This document shows positions 25,488-37,425 of a stretch of 64,000 nt of DNA, in pieces (within the stretch, counting starts at the first letter, position 1; every line of letters begins with the position of its first letter). Origin of the DNA: Spinacia oleracea. Taxonomy: Eukaryota; Streptophyta; Magnoliopsida; Caryophyllales; Amaranthaceae. The notes under the pieces are model-generated. The model was given only the letters and a program-made list of their open reading frames with translations, was not told the origin of the DNA and did no database searches. Position numbers and translations under genes: made by a program. The stretch is from assembly GCF_020520425.1 (NCBI RefSeq), contig NC_079487.1, positions 51,374,719-51,438,718 of the forward strand, read 5' to 3'.

Positions 25488-25882
25488 CTAGCTCTTGAGC
25501 CCGTTCAAAGAACGGGCAGTTATACATATAAGGATTATTTAACCGTTTTTTAAAGTTCTAATTTTATCAAGGGTTTGTTATTTTAGTGGAAATACATGAT
25601 TTAAATAGATGTAGAATTTGAAGGTTGAAATATTATATAAATAAATTTAATGATAAATTCATATCTAGTGTTAAAGAGGGAGATGAGGTGAAAATGTTGA
25701 TGAATAAATGTATTAAATAGTGAATTGATATTGAATGACAATACTAAAGTGGAAGAGACTTTAGTGTTGTAAAAATAACAACAAAGAGGAAATTGAAAAA
25801 ACTAAATTGATTGATGAAAGAAGAAGATGCCACGTGTCATCTAATAAGCTATGGTTATGCTTTTTTATAGACTAGGTATAGA
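25488..25882 (-). mobile_element. Small non-autonomous Helitron
   Basis: Minus strand: 5' end A|TCTATACC at 25882, 3' end CTAG|T at 25488. A perfect 8-bp stem (GCCCGTTC/GAACGGGC, 25499-25517) with a 3-base loop lies 11 bases before the end. All four hallmarks (A-T insertion site, TC start, hairpin, CTRR end) are met. 395 bp, no coding. Confidence 0.8.
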
Positions 25883-26244
25883 TTATTGATGAATAATACA
25901 AATGACATGACATAATCTTAAATAAACATACTTTCAAGATATACATTTAACTTCAATTTTTATTCATTTAAACTCTCATGTTATTCATTTAACTTCAAAT
26001 TTTAATCATTTAACATCAAATATAATTCATCTAAATTCGTTTTTTCGTTTCTTTTTTTATTTTCACATTTTTTTAGTTTCCTTACCGATTTAATTACGAT
26101 AATACATGTTATTTTCACTATTCACTAGGCCTAGCCAAAAGTGTCAGATCCGGGTTTTCCAATTTCAGATCGGAGGTTTTCGGATCGAATTTGGATCTCT
26201 ACTTCAAAATTTTCGGATATCTAATATATCTGAAAATCCGATTT

Positions 26245-26279
<35 letters not shown>

Positions 26280-26818
26280 AAATCGGATATTTCATATATA
26301 AAAGAAAACCTTAAACTATTGTTGTGTCAGTTCACTCACTCACTCTCCTCTCCCGCAACCAACAACCTCCCTTTCCTCACTCTCCTCTATCCCGTAGCCA
26401 TGCTCCACTATCTAGTAGTAGCATATTCGAAAATATTTGATTGTTTTTTGACAGCTACTTGTTATTTTAAGTAGGAATTCTAGTCTAGATAAGATATGAT
26501 ATCCGACGACCAGATCCGAAAGTTCGAATATCTGAAAAACTGAATATCCGATCGGGTTAGGATCATGTTCAGATCGAATTTGAAGAGCGGTTTTAACATG
26601 TGAGAACGGCTTTAACATGACGAAGATATACGAACGACATTAATTTGTGCAAATAGGTTGATTATACCGAGATGAATTGATAGGAGAATTAAGTACATGT
26701 AGTGTTCTAATCACAAATACATAACTTATCATATGATCGATTTGATAACATTTGAAATTCTATTTTAGTTTTTAAAATGGGATAACTATCTTTTTCTCTT
26801 ATTATCTTTACTGGGTTT
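25883..26818. other. AT-rich intergenic stretch
   Basis: Contains near-repeats of attcatttaacttcaaat (25940-26035), an AT tract near 26250, and dispersed ttcggatatc/gatccg words (26140-26580) that suggest an old repeat of unknown class. No gene. Confidence 0.45.
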
Positions 26819-26827
26819 ATTATCTTT

Positions 26828-28702
26828 TTCAAACTTTTATGTAAAGCGGTCTTACAGAAAAACCGCCTTGATGGCACTGGAAATGTCACGTAATTGCCGA
26901 GTCATGGTGACATCAGCAATATACATACCTATTTTCCCTTCATTTTCCAAACCCTAATTCATTCTCTCCCTCCTAAACACTCTACCCCTTTCTCTCCCCT
27001 AAACACTCTACCCCTTTCTCTCCCCTAAACACTCTGCCACAATTCGGTGGCGTGAGGTTATTTTCGACAATGTTGAAGCTGGAAGGTGATTGTTTCGTCG
27101 AGGAAGGCGGCGTGTTGTCGCTAAATGAGGTAACGATTCCATCTCTCTCCTCCTTTCTTTAATTCGTTTAAGTTTTTGAATTTTAATTTCTTTTTAGGTT
27201 TTTGATTTTTCAATTCTTATGAAGAATCGGAGGTTTCAGTAATGGATGAGGGAGAATCAGAGTTGTAGAAGAGGTGGAGGAAGATATCGGCGGTGGCGAG
27301 AGAACAAAGCAACCTCCAGGTTAGTTTATTTTAAAAGTTTTATTTGTGCGTTCTTGTTAATTCGATTGCAGTTTTGAAATCTTCTTCTACACTTATTAAT
27401 GGTGTTGTTAATTCATTTTAAACGTTCAGATCGGTGGCAGATTGATGGCGGATTGATGGAGGATTGGTGGAAACAAGGATTTCTTTAACAGGAGGTTGTG
27501 ATGGAATCGCTGCAAACAAGGATTATGTTGTTGTCGACTTGTTGCTGGTTTTTTAATTTTGTTGTAGTTTTAGATAAGAATTGTAATGTTTTACTTATGA
27601 ATAATCCGGGTTTAGTTAAAAATAAAATATTTTACTTATACGGAGTATTGGTTTGCATTTAAGTAATTTTTAGTTAGTTATATTTTTCTTGTGTTTAGTT
27701 AAGAATAATTATGTTTTAGTTTTAGTTATAATTGTGAAATAATGGTTCTTAGTGGAATTGCTGGATTGATTTTCTATGTTTTAGTTATGAATTTTTAAGT
27801 TTTAGTTGCGATTTTCTTGGTTTTAGTTAAGTTCTTTTGAGCTTTAGTTACATATTTTTGAGTTTCAATACATGGCTTTAGTTACGATTTTCCGAGCTTT
27901 AGTTATGATTTCACGAGTTTAAGTTACGATTATCTTGGTTTTAGTTAAGATTTTTTGAGTTTTAGTTATGTATATTTTTGAGTTTCAGATACCGAATATC
28001 AGAGTTTTAGTTAAGATACAAAATTTTAGACATTGAAACCAATTAGTTAAGCAATTGGATCAATTAGTTAAAAAATGAAACTAATAAGTTAAGTTTCAGA
28101 ATCAATTAATGTAACCTATTAGTTAAACAATGCAACCAATTAGTGAAGCACTTGAACTAATTAAGTTAACCACTGAAACCAATTAGTTAAGTTTGAAATT
28201 CAATTAGTTAAGCAACGAAATCAATTAGTTAAGCACCGAATCAATTAGTTAAGCATTGAAATCAATTAGTTAGTTAAGCATTGAAATCAATTAGTTAAGA
28301 TTTTATGAGTTTTAGTTAATAATAAGTTTGTTTAAAAATAATAACTATTCGACTCATAAGTTTAACTATTTGTTTTTATACCTTAACTATTTTGTTATTC
28401 AATTAGTTATGATTTTATTACTTTTAGTTATGTTTTACACTAGTTTAGTTAGTGCAAAAAAAAATTGAAAATTTTAATTTTCGAATAAAAAAAATTGAAT
28501 ATTTTTTTCGGAAAAAAAAAGAAAAATTTAAGCCTGAAATCCAATTAGTTAAGTCTGAAGACCAATTAGTTAAGCCTGAAAAAAATCGAATTTTTTTTTA
28601 AAAAAAAAAGATCCGGAAAAAAGTTACATGATGACGTCAGCACATGCGCCACATGGCTGCCAATGGGGCTGCCAACAAGGTGGTCTTACACAAAAGTTTC
28701 TC
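26828..28702. mobile_element. MULE-like non-autonomous DNA transposon
   Basis: Flanked by a 9-bp direct repeat ATTATCTTT (26819-26827 and 28703-28711). The ends are imperfect inverted repeats: near 26831-26874 aaactttt..gtaa, a short insert, then accgccttgatggca; near 28671-28700 tgccaacaaggtggtctta..aaaagttt. The left part has a CT-rich leader and a short exon-like start (ATG at 27071, MLKLEGDCFVEEGG, then a donor gtaacg), perhaps a captured gene start that I do not recognise. The rest is simple repeat. Confidence 0.6.
27720..28320. repeat. Imperfect short tandem repeats (gttttagttatg and caattagttaagca types)
   Basis: The first half is built of ~25-bp words around gagttttagttatgatt. The second half uses ~20-bp words around aatcaattagttaagcattg, at least ten copies. 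They make up much of the MULE-like element's interior. Confidence 0.85.
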
Positions 28703-28738
28703 ATTATCTTTTTCTGAGTCTTTACTTATCGAATTTTA

Positions 28739-29284
28739 TTGTTTAATAAATTTGAAATAATATTAGTATTTAATGAGGTCCTGTCCCCAGTTGGTAGTGT
28801 TAAAATTAACACGGATGCGCATGTGGTCGAACATTGTAGCACGGGCCTTGGAGTGGTGATACGTGATGATACGGGACAATTGTTGGCTGTAGCAGTAAGG
28901 AGAGGACACGCCACTACACCAGAATTTGCGAAGGCTATGGCGGTTTGGTTTGGCTTACAACTTGCTAGGAGGTTAGGCTATGATCGGGTCTGTGTAGAGA
29001 GTGATGCTATAAATGTGGTCGAAGCTACGAAGCATGGTAAAGGCGATCTAACACCTATCCATCTAATATACGAAGACATTATAATTGATATCTTGCTTTT
29101 TGATAATTTTGATATTTCTCATGTGAAAGAGGCATGTAACACGGTAGCTCTTAGAGGCAAGGTGGGATACTAGTGATAACTCTGAGTATGTATGTATTGG
29201 TTCCTTCCCTCAGAGTATTACTATGCCGAAAATCGACTTGATTTAATAAAATGTCCGAACTATCTTCCCCTCAAAAAAAAAAAA
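28739..29284 (+). pseudogene. LINE 3' fragment with RNase H-like domain and poly(A)
   Basis: A 144-codon frame resembles the RVT_3 RNase H-like domain found at the end of plant L1 LINEs: GSVKINTDAH, LGVVIRDDTGQLLAVA, EFAKAMAVWFGLQLA, VCVESDAINVVEA. The usual REANxxAH signature is altered (KEACNTVAL). About 80 bases after the stop, AATAAA-like sequence and a run of A (~29270-29282) end the element. No upstream RT is present, so it is 5'-truncated, as is usual for LINEs. A free-standing RNase H-like host gene is less likely. No clear target duplication. Confidence 0.65.
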
Positions 29285-29356
29285 TAAGATCCTAAATGTG
29301 ATACTCCGAAAAAAAAAACTCATATTTACATAGTTAGAATAGGACAATAGTCAATG

Positions 29357-29475
29357 TGTATCGCTATTCGACGTCCGCATACGCTAAAATCGCCCGCAGC
29401 ATTTAAGGTGAAAGTACAATGTTACCCTTATAAAAGAGAACCCCACTTCTTCACTTTTCACCTCAAGTTTTCACC
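29357..29475 (+). repeat. Left terminal inverted repeat of the MULE
   Basis: Pairs with 37272-37385. Identity is patchy, highest in the outer 40 bases and the ttacccttataaaa block. Confidence 0.8.
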
Positions 29476-29725
29476 TCAACTTTTCACTCTCTACTTTCCG
29501 GCAGCCCTCCCCACCCCGGTTAAATTTTCCGGCCGCCCCACATATTTTTTCCGGCAGCCCCACTTAAACTTTTCTGGCATTCCTAATTCTTCTTTGCTCC
29601 AACCACCATTTTGCCCACCGCCACCCTCCACCCTCCACCCTCCACCGGTCCACCGCCACCTACCACCGACTTGAGCTGACCACCTCATGGACGACTTCGC
29701 TCCTTCAACGTCGTAGTCGTCGTTC

Positions 29726-32700
29726 ATGATGGACGCATCGTCGCCGGAGGTTTGAAATTAATTTTTTTTTTTTTAATTTTTGGGCCACCCAGAGATGGCG
29801 GCCCAAACCATGTACGGGCCGCCCAGAGATGGCGGTCGGAACCATGTCACAGCCGCCATCTCTGAGCGGCCCGTACATGGTTTGGGCCGCCATCTCTGGG
29901 CGGCCGGAACCATGTCTTGTCCGCCCGGAGATGGCGGCCCAAACCATGTACGGGCCGCCCAGAGATGGCGGCCGTGACATGGTTTGGGCCGCCATCTCTG
30001 GGGGGGCCCGTACATGGTTTGGGCCGCCATCTCTGGGGGGCCCGTACATGGTTTGGGCCGCCATCTCTTGGCGGCCCAAATAATCTGAACTTTTTTTTTT
30101 TGAATTTTTTCGGAATTGTAGGCTACTTAAAAAAATAAATTGTTATAATTATTTTTTAAAAAAATTATTTATTTATTTATTAATGTAGATTAAAAAATAA
30201 TGTGATTTTTTATATAATTCCTTTATAATTTATATAATGTCTTAATGAAAAGTGAATAAGTATAATTTTTTATATTTTATATAATGTCTTAATGAAAAAT
30301 GAATAATTATAATTTGAAAGCATATATTTGTTTATTTAATGTTATCAAATGATTTAAATAAGTTCAAAACATATATTTGTTCTTATCGTCGAGTTAAAAA
30401 ATAAGTTACGAACAACGTTGTAATTATATAATTTAATTGGTGATTTCGTTATTTAAATGGCATGGAATTTGTCAAATTATGAATAGGATGTTTAAAAAGT
30501 AAATTCAATGTACGCTATATACTATAAATTTTTAGCGTATGCATTAAGTAATAAAATAATATTGAAAATATTTTACTATAAATATTATTTTAGCTTTGCG
30601 TTAATTTAAATTAGAGAAATATAAATATCAATGTTGTGCTTTTTTAATAGGTTCCACTTCCGGATTATGGTGGTGACGGTGTTGACTATAGTGATCGATT
30701 TGTGATAAATGAAATTTTTGATGGTTTTGAGAACGCGGCGAATTGGGCAAGGCAAGTTGCTATCGGATTAGGATTCATCTTGATAGGTAGCTCGTACAAA
30801 AAGACGTGAAAGGATGGTCGAATGTACCAGTACTTGAAATGTGGCCGTGGAAGGAGAGAAAACAATTCTAGGGATCCAGAGATCGCAAAACGTCCGAACA
30901 CAAAAGGCAAGGCATGTGGTTGTCGGTTTACGATTAACTGTGAACAACTACGAGTAGAAGAAAATAATTGGGTTATTGAGTTGCTTCATGATCGTGGCAC
31001 ACATAACCACGAACTGATTGTGTACCCGGAGGGTCACCGCGGTGTCAGCGGTCTGAGTGAAGGCGCGAAGGAAGTTATTCGTGAGATGAAAGATGCACAA
31101 GCTAAGCCAAAACACATTATGGTGGCCATTAAGAACAAGTATCCAGATGACCATCCCAACATGAGGCACATTTACAACTTCAAAGATAAGATCAGGCGAG
31201 AAGGTTCAGAAGGAAGAAACGTAGCTAAGCAGATGTTGCATCTAGCGAGAGAGCACAACTACATAAACTGGGTCTCATGTAGTGACCGTACGAGAAAAGT
31301 CATAAACCGCGCATTCTTAGCTCACCCTGCAATGGTGGAGGTGTTACGCACATATCCACTTGTTATTGGTCTGGATTCGACGTACAAGACAAATAGATAT
31401 GGATTTCCATTCTTGGAGATTGTTGGCGTGACACCAACGAATCAGAATTTCCTCATCGCCTACGCATTTATGAAGGACGAGACAGCAATGAGCTACCGTT
31501 GGGTGTTACAGAAGTTGAAGTTGCTCCTCAGGGAGGCCATCATTCCCACGGCTATCCTTACGGATAAAGAGGGTGGTCTTATGAGACCGGTCGCTGAGGT
31601 ATTCCCACATTCTCGACATTTGCTATGTACTTGGCATATCAACCATGACGTGGAGGCCCGTGTATCATTTTTGTGCAACAAGAACAAGGATGCTGGTGCG
31701 GCGTTCAAGAATGGAGTATGGAAAAGAATCATGGAGGCTTTGACCGAGGAAGAATATGAACGTGCAGTTGTAGTCATGGAAGATCGTTATGGAAGATGGC
31801 CGGCAGTCCTCGATTATGTGCATAAAACGTGGCTTAATGATCATCGGAAGAAATTCGTCTTAGCTTGGACGAATGAGGTCCTTCACTTTGGCAACATAAG
31901 GACTTGTAGGGTTGAGAGTCAACACTCCGTCATTAAGAGTTGGCTTGGAAGTTCTCAAGGGTCGTTGGATACTGTTTTTAGAAAAGTGCATGCGTCGATC
32001 AATAACCAAGTTACAGAGATTAAAAATGGTTTGGAGGGTTCGAGGCGGCGACACGGTGTTCTGTTCAAGCATTATCTATACCAACACCTTATTGGTCGTG
32101 TTTCCCACCATGCTTTGGAACTTATTCTGGATGAACATACGAGGATGCGAAATTTAAGTACCGAGGTGTACGAGAGGTGTGGTTGTGCTATGTTAACGAC
32201 TCATGGACTCCCTTGTGCTTGCAACATATTTACGGCGCTCCAAGGTGGAGTTGGGATATACATTGACCTTGTTCATCCATTTTGGAGGACCTTGGAGATT
32301 GGAGAAGGGGCGGAGATTCCAGAGGTTGTGGCGGAGTCCGCACAAGTTACTGAGCTGTTTCGATCCCTCGTCGACGATGTATTAGCTAGAGATATTGCCG
32401 TTATTCGAGATATTTCAAGGATCGTTCACAATGAGTTACATCTAGAGCATGCAGGTTATGAGGAACCGGAGCCCAACTTAACTAGGAGAGGGAGGCCAAG
32501 GAGACAAAGAAACTCAACTACAAGGAATCTGAGCTTGATCGAACATGTGCGGAATACGGGCCCTCGTACGATTTCTGATCAAGGGGCTTCGTCATCGGGA
32601 AACCCACAATCAAGATCTTCCCTAGGTACAAGTTATTTTATTACATATATTTATTTCATATATTTATTTCTTATTGTGGGGAAACTAATCGTTTTTTTCA

Positions 32701-33349
32701 TTTTACAGGGAGTTACATGAGCATTGATCTAATTCCACCTCGTTTCAAGGAATCCTTACCGGACTTCATGTTGCAGTATATTAGAGGATATCGTGATGTT
32801 ATACCTAATGGTAACTGCGGATTTCGATGTGCAGCAGAGTTCTTTTTAGGTGATCAAGAACGTTATGGCGAGATTCTTTCAACGGTTGTGGGAGAGATTA
32901 AAAAGCTTGATCAATACAAGAGAGTTTATCTTCCGGAAACTATAAGTAATGCCTCGTATCGAATAGATTGGAGAGGTGGAATGTGTGGACAAGAACATTG
33001 GATGATTACTGATCCAGATTTATGGCCGATAGCCACACACTTCAATGCGGTTGTGGTCATCTTTGCAATCGGTGGTGAATCCAGTTTAATCCCATCCGCG
33101 ACCATTCTTCCGTTGGAAAACCGATATGAAGCAACTAGGACGACGAAGGAGATTGTTTTGGCATTTGTAAATAAGTGTCACTACATTCTTTTGGATATGG
33201 CGCCCGATTGTCCATTACCATCAATACCCCACCGTTGGAGAGCATTAGCAGATTATGGCGTTCGTGAATGGGAATCAAGATATGAGACTAGGATTCAAGC
33301 TTGGACTCGATATTCCGACGAGTTTAATTTTAGGATGGGCAGATATTAG
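29726..33349 (+). CDS. MULE transposase with C-terminal OTU cysteine protease-like domain
   Basis: Probable exons 29726-29749 (MMDASSPE), 30651-32625 and 32709-33349, all with GT/AG ends and matching phases. Residue numbers count from the ATG at 30822. A FAR1-type zinc DNA-binding part is followed by the MULE catalytic core with the DDE triad D185 (IGLDSTYK), D248 (ILTDKEGG) and E365 (CRVESQHS), the CTWHI motif at 269-273 and a SWIM-like zinc site (CGC..HGLPCAC, 453-467). The second large exon encodes an OTU-like fold: PNGNCGFRCAAEFF with the expected Cys, and CHYILLDM with the likely catalytic His. The Asp normally before Gly-Asn-Cys is Asn here. One in-frame stop (TGA, 30807-30809) interrupts the FAR1 part; starting at 30822 would lose that end. 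It would cut and paste the element; the OTU part may remove ubiquitin or a similar tag, which is inference from family. Confidence 0.85.
29770..30080. repeat. Left subterminal GC palindrome array
   Basis: Nine copies of GCCGCCATCTCTGGGCGGC or its reverse, in the order 2 forward, 2 reverse, 2 forward, 3 reverse, spaced 30-40 bases and joined by ccgtacatggtttg-like links. It falls in the likely first intron of the transposase gene. It yields misleading open frames in several phases. Confidence 0.9.
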
Positions 33350-33661
33350 TGCAATCATTGTAATTGATTTAAGTATGGTCAAATATTAGTGCAATCATTG
33401 TAATTGATATCAAGTGCGGATGTACTATTAATATTACTACTTATATTTTTCGGCGTTATTTATAAACATTTAGTCATTTTTTCTGAGCCTAATTTCATAA
33501 CATGTTAATTAAAATAAAACCATTGTCTTAAAAGTTCTATAAATTGAAATTAGATATAAAGTCCATAAAATGTAATCAAATAAATTGTCCATAAAACGAA
33601 ATTACATACAAATCCATAAAGTGTCCACGATATGAAATAAATAACAAAGTCTAAAACGAAA

Positions 33662-35940
33662 TTACATATAAAATCCATAAAATGTCCACAAAATGAAATC
33701 AATAACAAAGTCTATAGAAACTCTCATACGATCACATGCTATCACAAACAACCTTCCACTCTTGAACTCTGTAGCGGCTAATGTAGTCGGGTGACTCGGA
33801 TCATTCTTCTCTTGTAATAACGCATGGATCACTTGCTCATATCGGCCAACCCACTGCAATGCAATATGAATTAAATTAAAATGAAATCGACAATAAAATA
33901 ACTAAATGGTTAACAACAATTAAACGAGCATTTGTACTTACATATTCGGTATGAGTCCGATCATGTATAGGCGTAACCACCGGAACTTCACCAAAACCAG
34001 GAGTAATGTGTGGATGAGACCATTCGAGGAACCAACTCATGTACTGCTCATCAAACGCGTAAGGCACACCTTCAGGAACAGGCGCCAAAGACGAGAGAAT
34101 CAGGCAAGAGGAGTAACCGGCTGCAAAACGATCCCACCACTTTGATACATATGACAAGTCGTGGAAATCCACCTCATAATGCCTAAAGTTAGGTGGCCTA
34201 TACGCTTTGCCAATGAACAGGACATCCTGCGGAATACGCTGCATATACCCCAACTGCCTAGTAACACGATCAAGGTTATACATCTCACCGATATCACGAT
34301 AACATATTGGCCCCATGTAAACAGTTCTCGGACACTGAACAGCGGGGTCGTCGCAAAATGGTGTCCACACAACCTAAGTTAAAACACAAATTATTATTAT
34401 AACTATGTTAAAAACACAACAAAACCAAAGATAAAACAAATGAATTTCACAATACCTCCTCTGGTGTCAATCTATCAAGCCTAGCACGAAACGAAACCAA
34501 TCTATACTTGTCCTTACTCTCAGCAGCATAAACCCAACTCGATGCTAGAGGTTCATCAGGTCCTACATCTTTTCGGACCGAGCGAGGTCGGAAACAAGGA
34601 AAATGCTCATAAATCCACGCCTGAAGAAGCATCAAACAACCTCCGATACCTCGTGACTCTGACCGTGAAGCTACACCTAGCTGGCGGTAAAGAAAATCTA
34701 AACAAGCCGATCCCCAAGAATATTTCGGTACATCATCCAGTCTATCGAGATCAAGCAAGATCTTTGAAAAAAGCCGACTCTTAGTCTTATCAGTAAACAA
34801 ACAACATCCAATAGTAGATATCAACCACCCAGTCACTTAGCACGTTTCATCCCTACCCGACGCTGAACATTTTCCCAAAATAGTGGAAATCTTCACACCG
34901 CCTTTCACACAATGGGCCCCTCGAAGGATCTCCTCTCTAACCGAAAGCAACTCACCAACCCGACTAATCAAGGACCTCTCACGGTCTGTCTCAGAGCAAC
35001 TCAATGCACGTCCATCAATAGGGATCCCCAGTATCGCCTGAACGTCATGCAACATGATCGTCATCTCTCCAAATGGAAGGTGAAAAGTATTCGTATCCGG
35101 TTGCCACCTCTCCACGAAAGCAGATATCAAAGGAGCATCAATGTGGGGAGCCATGATCATAGGCAAATGACTCACCGAAGAACGAAGAACCTTCTCTTTG
35201 ACTTCACAACTCATGCGATAAAACCAGTCATTAATCCGCTTACAAACCAAAAATCTACACTGGCAATGAAGATTACCTCGATCTAAAGTGACATCCCATA
35301 GACATGCAGCAACGTAACGTGAGCCGGATAGCTAGGAATCAGGCTACCAAGTCTAGGACCTCCGCCCATTGGGCCAGTAAAGACAGAATCGACTCTAGCC
35401 CTAACCATGCGATCTCGACGGCTATGCCCGGTGGTCGCCGAACTCCCCTCAGAGCTACGAACAAATTTACCCTCACGTCTCTGAATAATAACAGGAGCCG
35501 AAGAGCGATTGGGTGGAACAACACCCGTGACGACCCTCTCCTCAGCGCGCGTGACCCTGTCCTCTGCACGCGTGTCCCCCTCCTCGGTGCGCGTGTCCCT
35601 CCCCTTGGCGTCCTCATCCTCGCACGAATCATCGTCAAAGTCCCCATCATCCTCACAATATCCATCATCCTCAAACCTATCATCATCCTCCTGCTGAGTG
35701 GGGTCAGCCCTCGATTGACGTGACGAAGGACCCATCGGACGAGGTGGCGAGTAACCCAATGAATGGTGAGGCGAGTAAATCATCTGCGTCTGTGGCGAAT
35801 TGGATCCCAAACCACCTCTCTCCCTTCTAACCGAAGCATTTTCAAAACGACTTCTCGTATGTCTGGCTCCAGATCCGTCAACGACAACATCCACATCATA
35901 ACTAACGTCTCCCTGAATGAGTTCCGAAAATCTCTATTAT
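33662..35940 (-). pseudogene. Antisense PMD (MAIN/MAIL-like) gene carried by the MULE
   Basis: Exons on the minus strand: about 35940-34456, 34373-33942 and 33853-33662, with clean GT/AG introns in phase 0. The N-terminal region is disordered and acidic (DDDRFEDDGYCEDDGDFDDD). The PMD core follows: PHIDAPLISAFVERWQPDTN, FHLPFGEMTIMLHDVQAILG, DVPKYSWGSACLDFLYRQL, LMLLQAWIYEHFPCF. It ends in a Trp-rich part (YVSKWWDRF). PMD proteins are nuclear and of plant or transposon origin. The copy has one in-frame stop (34837-34839, TAA) and an apparent frameshift near 35330 where the N-terminal and core frames meet, so it is nearly but not fully intact. Convergent with the transposase gene; the stops are 312 bases apart. 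Confidence 0.8.
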
Positions 35941-35979
35941 TCATCAAACGTGAAATTTGTTATCTAGTTTCATTTTAAA

Positions 35980-36745
35980 TTTTAATCACTTTTCATAAAC
36001 TATTTATTCACACAAACTCGCATCAAACCAATATTATTCGTCAATTACTATACTTATAACATATATGTTAGAACATACATTATATATATAATATAAATCA
36101 TTACTAAATTATATATATATAATATTAATCATTACTAAATTATATATATATAATATTAATCATTACTAACTTATAATCATAATCATCCATTAACGTTAAT
36201 TTTAATAACTTAAAACATATTTATATTTATTCACACAATTATAATAACCTTCATAGCATTTAAATAACATTTATAATATTTATAATAACGTTATAACATT
36301 TATAATAACATTTATAACATTTATAATAACAATTATAGCATTTATAACTAATAACGTGAATTAATAACGTGAATTTACTAAAATGTTATAATATTAAATT
36401 AACATAATAATAGTAACGTTAACATCAAAAATATAATTTTAACTTAAAAATAAATATAATTTACTTAATTTACAAAATATAACAAAAATATTAGAAAATC
36501 AAGTAATTCCATATTTCAATTTTTTTTTTTAACTATTGTCAAGTAATTCCAAAAAAATTACCTAAAATATAGGCAATTCTTCCCAAAATCAGTTATGCAA
36601 TTATAGGCACAATATTCCAAATTATAGGCAATTAAGGAATAATTATAGGCAATTAAGGAATAAATATAACTGCAATTATAACTTTTTTTAAAAACAAATA
36701 TATAGGCAAATAATTTCAGAAATAAAATTCAATTTTTTTTAAAAA
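35980..36745. other. AT-rich MULE interior
   Basis: Short repeats of tataatattaatcattac and cataatatttataataac; no gene. Confidence 0.6.
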
Positions 36746-36749
36746 AATG

Positions 36750-36926
36750 ACAGGGGTGCCGCCCAGAGATGGCGGCCCCTGCCATGTGAGAGCCGCCATG
36801 TGAGAGCCGCCCTGCAATGGCGGCCACGACCATGGGTCAGCCGCCGCGAAAAATCCAATGTCGTGGCCGCCATCGCTGGGCGGCACTCACATGGCAGGGG
36901 CCGCCATCTCTGGGCGGCACCCCTGT
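36750..36926. repeat. Right subterminal GC palindrome
   Basis: A perfect 41-bp inverted repeat (36750-36790 and 36886-36926) whose arms contain the same GCCGCCATCTCTGGGCGGC core as the left array. Two diverged cores lie between the arms. Flanking A/T tracts extend the pairing imperfectly. Confidence 0.92.
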
Positions 36927-37271
36927 TCAAGAAAAAAAAAAATTGAATTTTACCTAACGCTGTGCCGCACGCGCCGTCGTGGCCGGAGGCGGCATCGTGT
37001 TCCTCTTCGGCGACATCCCTTCTACTTCCGCGTTTCCTCTCCTCCTCCTCGCCGCGTTTCCTCTCCTCCCTTCGCCGCGTTTCCTCTCCTCCCTTCGCCG
37101 GCGCTAAGCTTCTCCTTGCCCTGAAATTATGCTCGGCCGGAAACTCTCGGTGTAGTGCGGTGTGTAATGTGGTGGTCGACGTGAATGGTGGAGGTGTTGG
37201 GCGTGAATGGTGGGGTGGTGGTTGGAGGTGGTGGGCGTGAAATTGGAGGGAGTTTTTCAGATTTGAATGGT

Positions 37272-37385
37272 GGGCTGGGGTGAGAGGTGAAGAAAGGGGG
37301 GTTAATTTTTATAAGGGTAATAACGTACTTTTGCAATTAAAATGAGGGCGATTTTAACGTATGCGAACGTCGAATAAAAACCCCC
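37272..37385 (-). repeat. Right terminal inverted repeat of the MULE
   Basis: Reverse complement of the left end. The outermost bases read gggggttttt on the inward strand, whereas the left tip has diverged. Confidence 0.8.
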
Positions 37386-37409
37386 TAGTTAATAAGTGAC
37401 TCCTAAAAG

Positions 37410-37425
37410 AAATATACGGAGGGAG
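37410..37425. repeat. Stowaway-type end remnant
   Basis: atacggagggagtata matches the right tip of a Stowaway MITE with its TA. The other end is missing, perhaps removed with the MULE insertion. Confidence 0.4.

Larger units (their letters stand above)
29357..37385 (+). mobile_element. 8-kb MULE with transposase-OTU gene and antisense PMD gene
   Basis: Long terminal inverted repeats (~110 bp) bound the element. Both ends share attcgacgt.cgcatacg.taaaatcgccc and then ttacccttataaaa and ttcttcac. The best flanking pair is tagtcaatg / tagttaata (7 of 9 match), so the exact tips are uncertain by a few bases. Inside are a MULE transposase fused to an OTU-like domain (+), a PMD gene (-), and GC-rich palindromic arrays near both ends. 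Coding is almost intact: one stop near the start of the transposase, and one stop plus one apparent frameshift in the PMD gene. Confidence 0.85.

Noticed and set aside
26106-26474. 122-codon frame
   Set aside because: It runs through an AT microsatellite and CT-rich DNA, with no domain and no splice or start context.
27720-28320. CRISPR-like repeat-spacer array
   Set aside because: The repeats are short, irregular and contiguous without unique spacers, in plant nuclear DNA.
29705-30138. Five overlapping frames with MYGPPRDGG-like repeats on both strands
   Set aside because: They follow from the palindromic subterminal array and not from selection on a protein.
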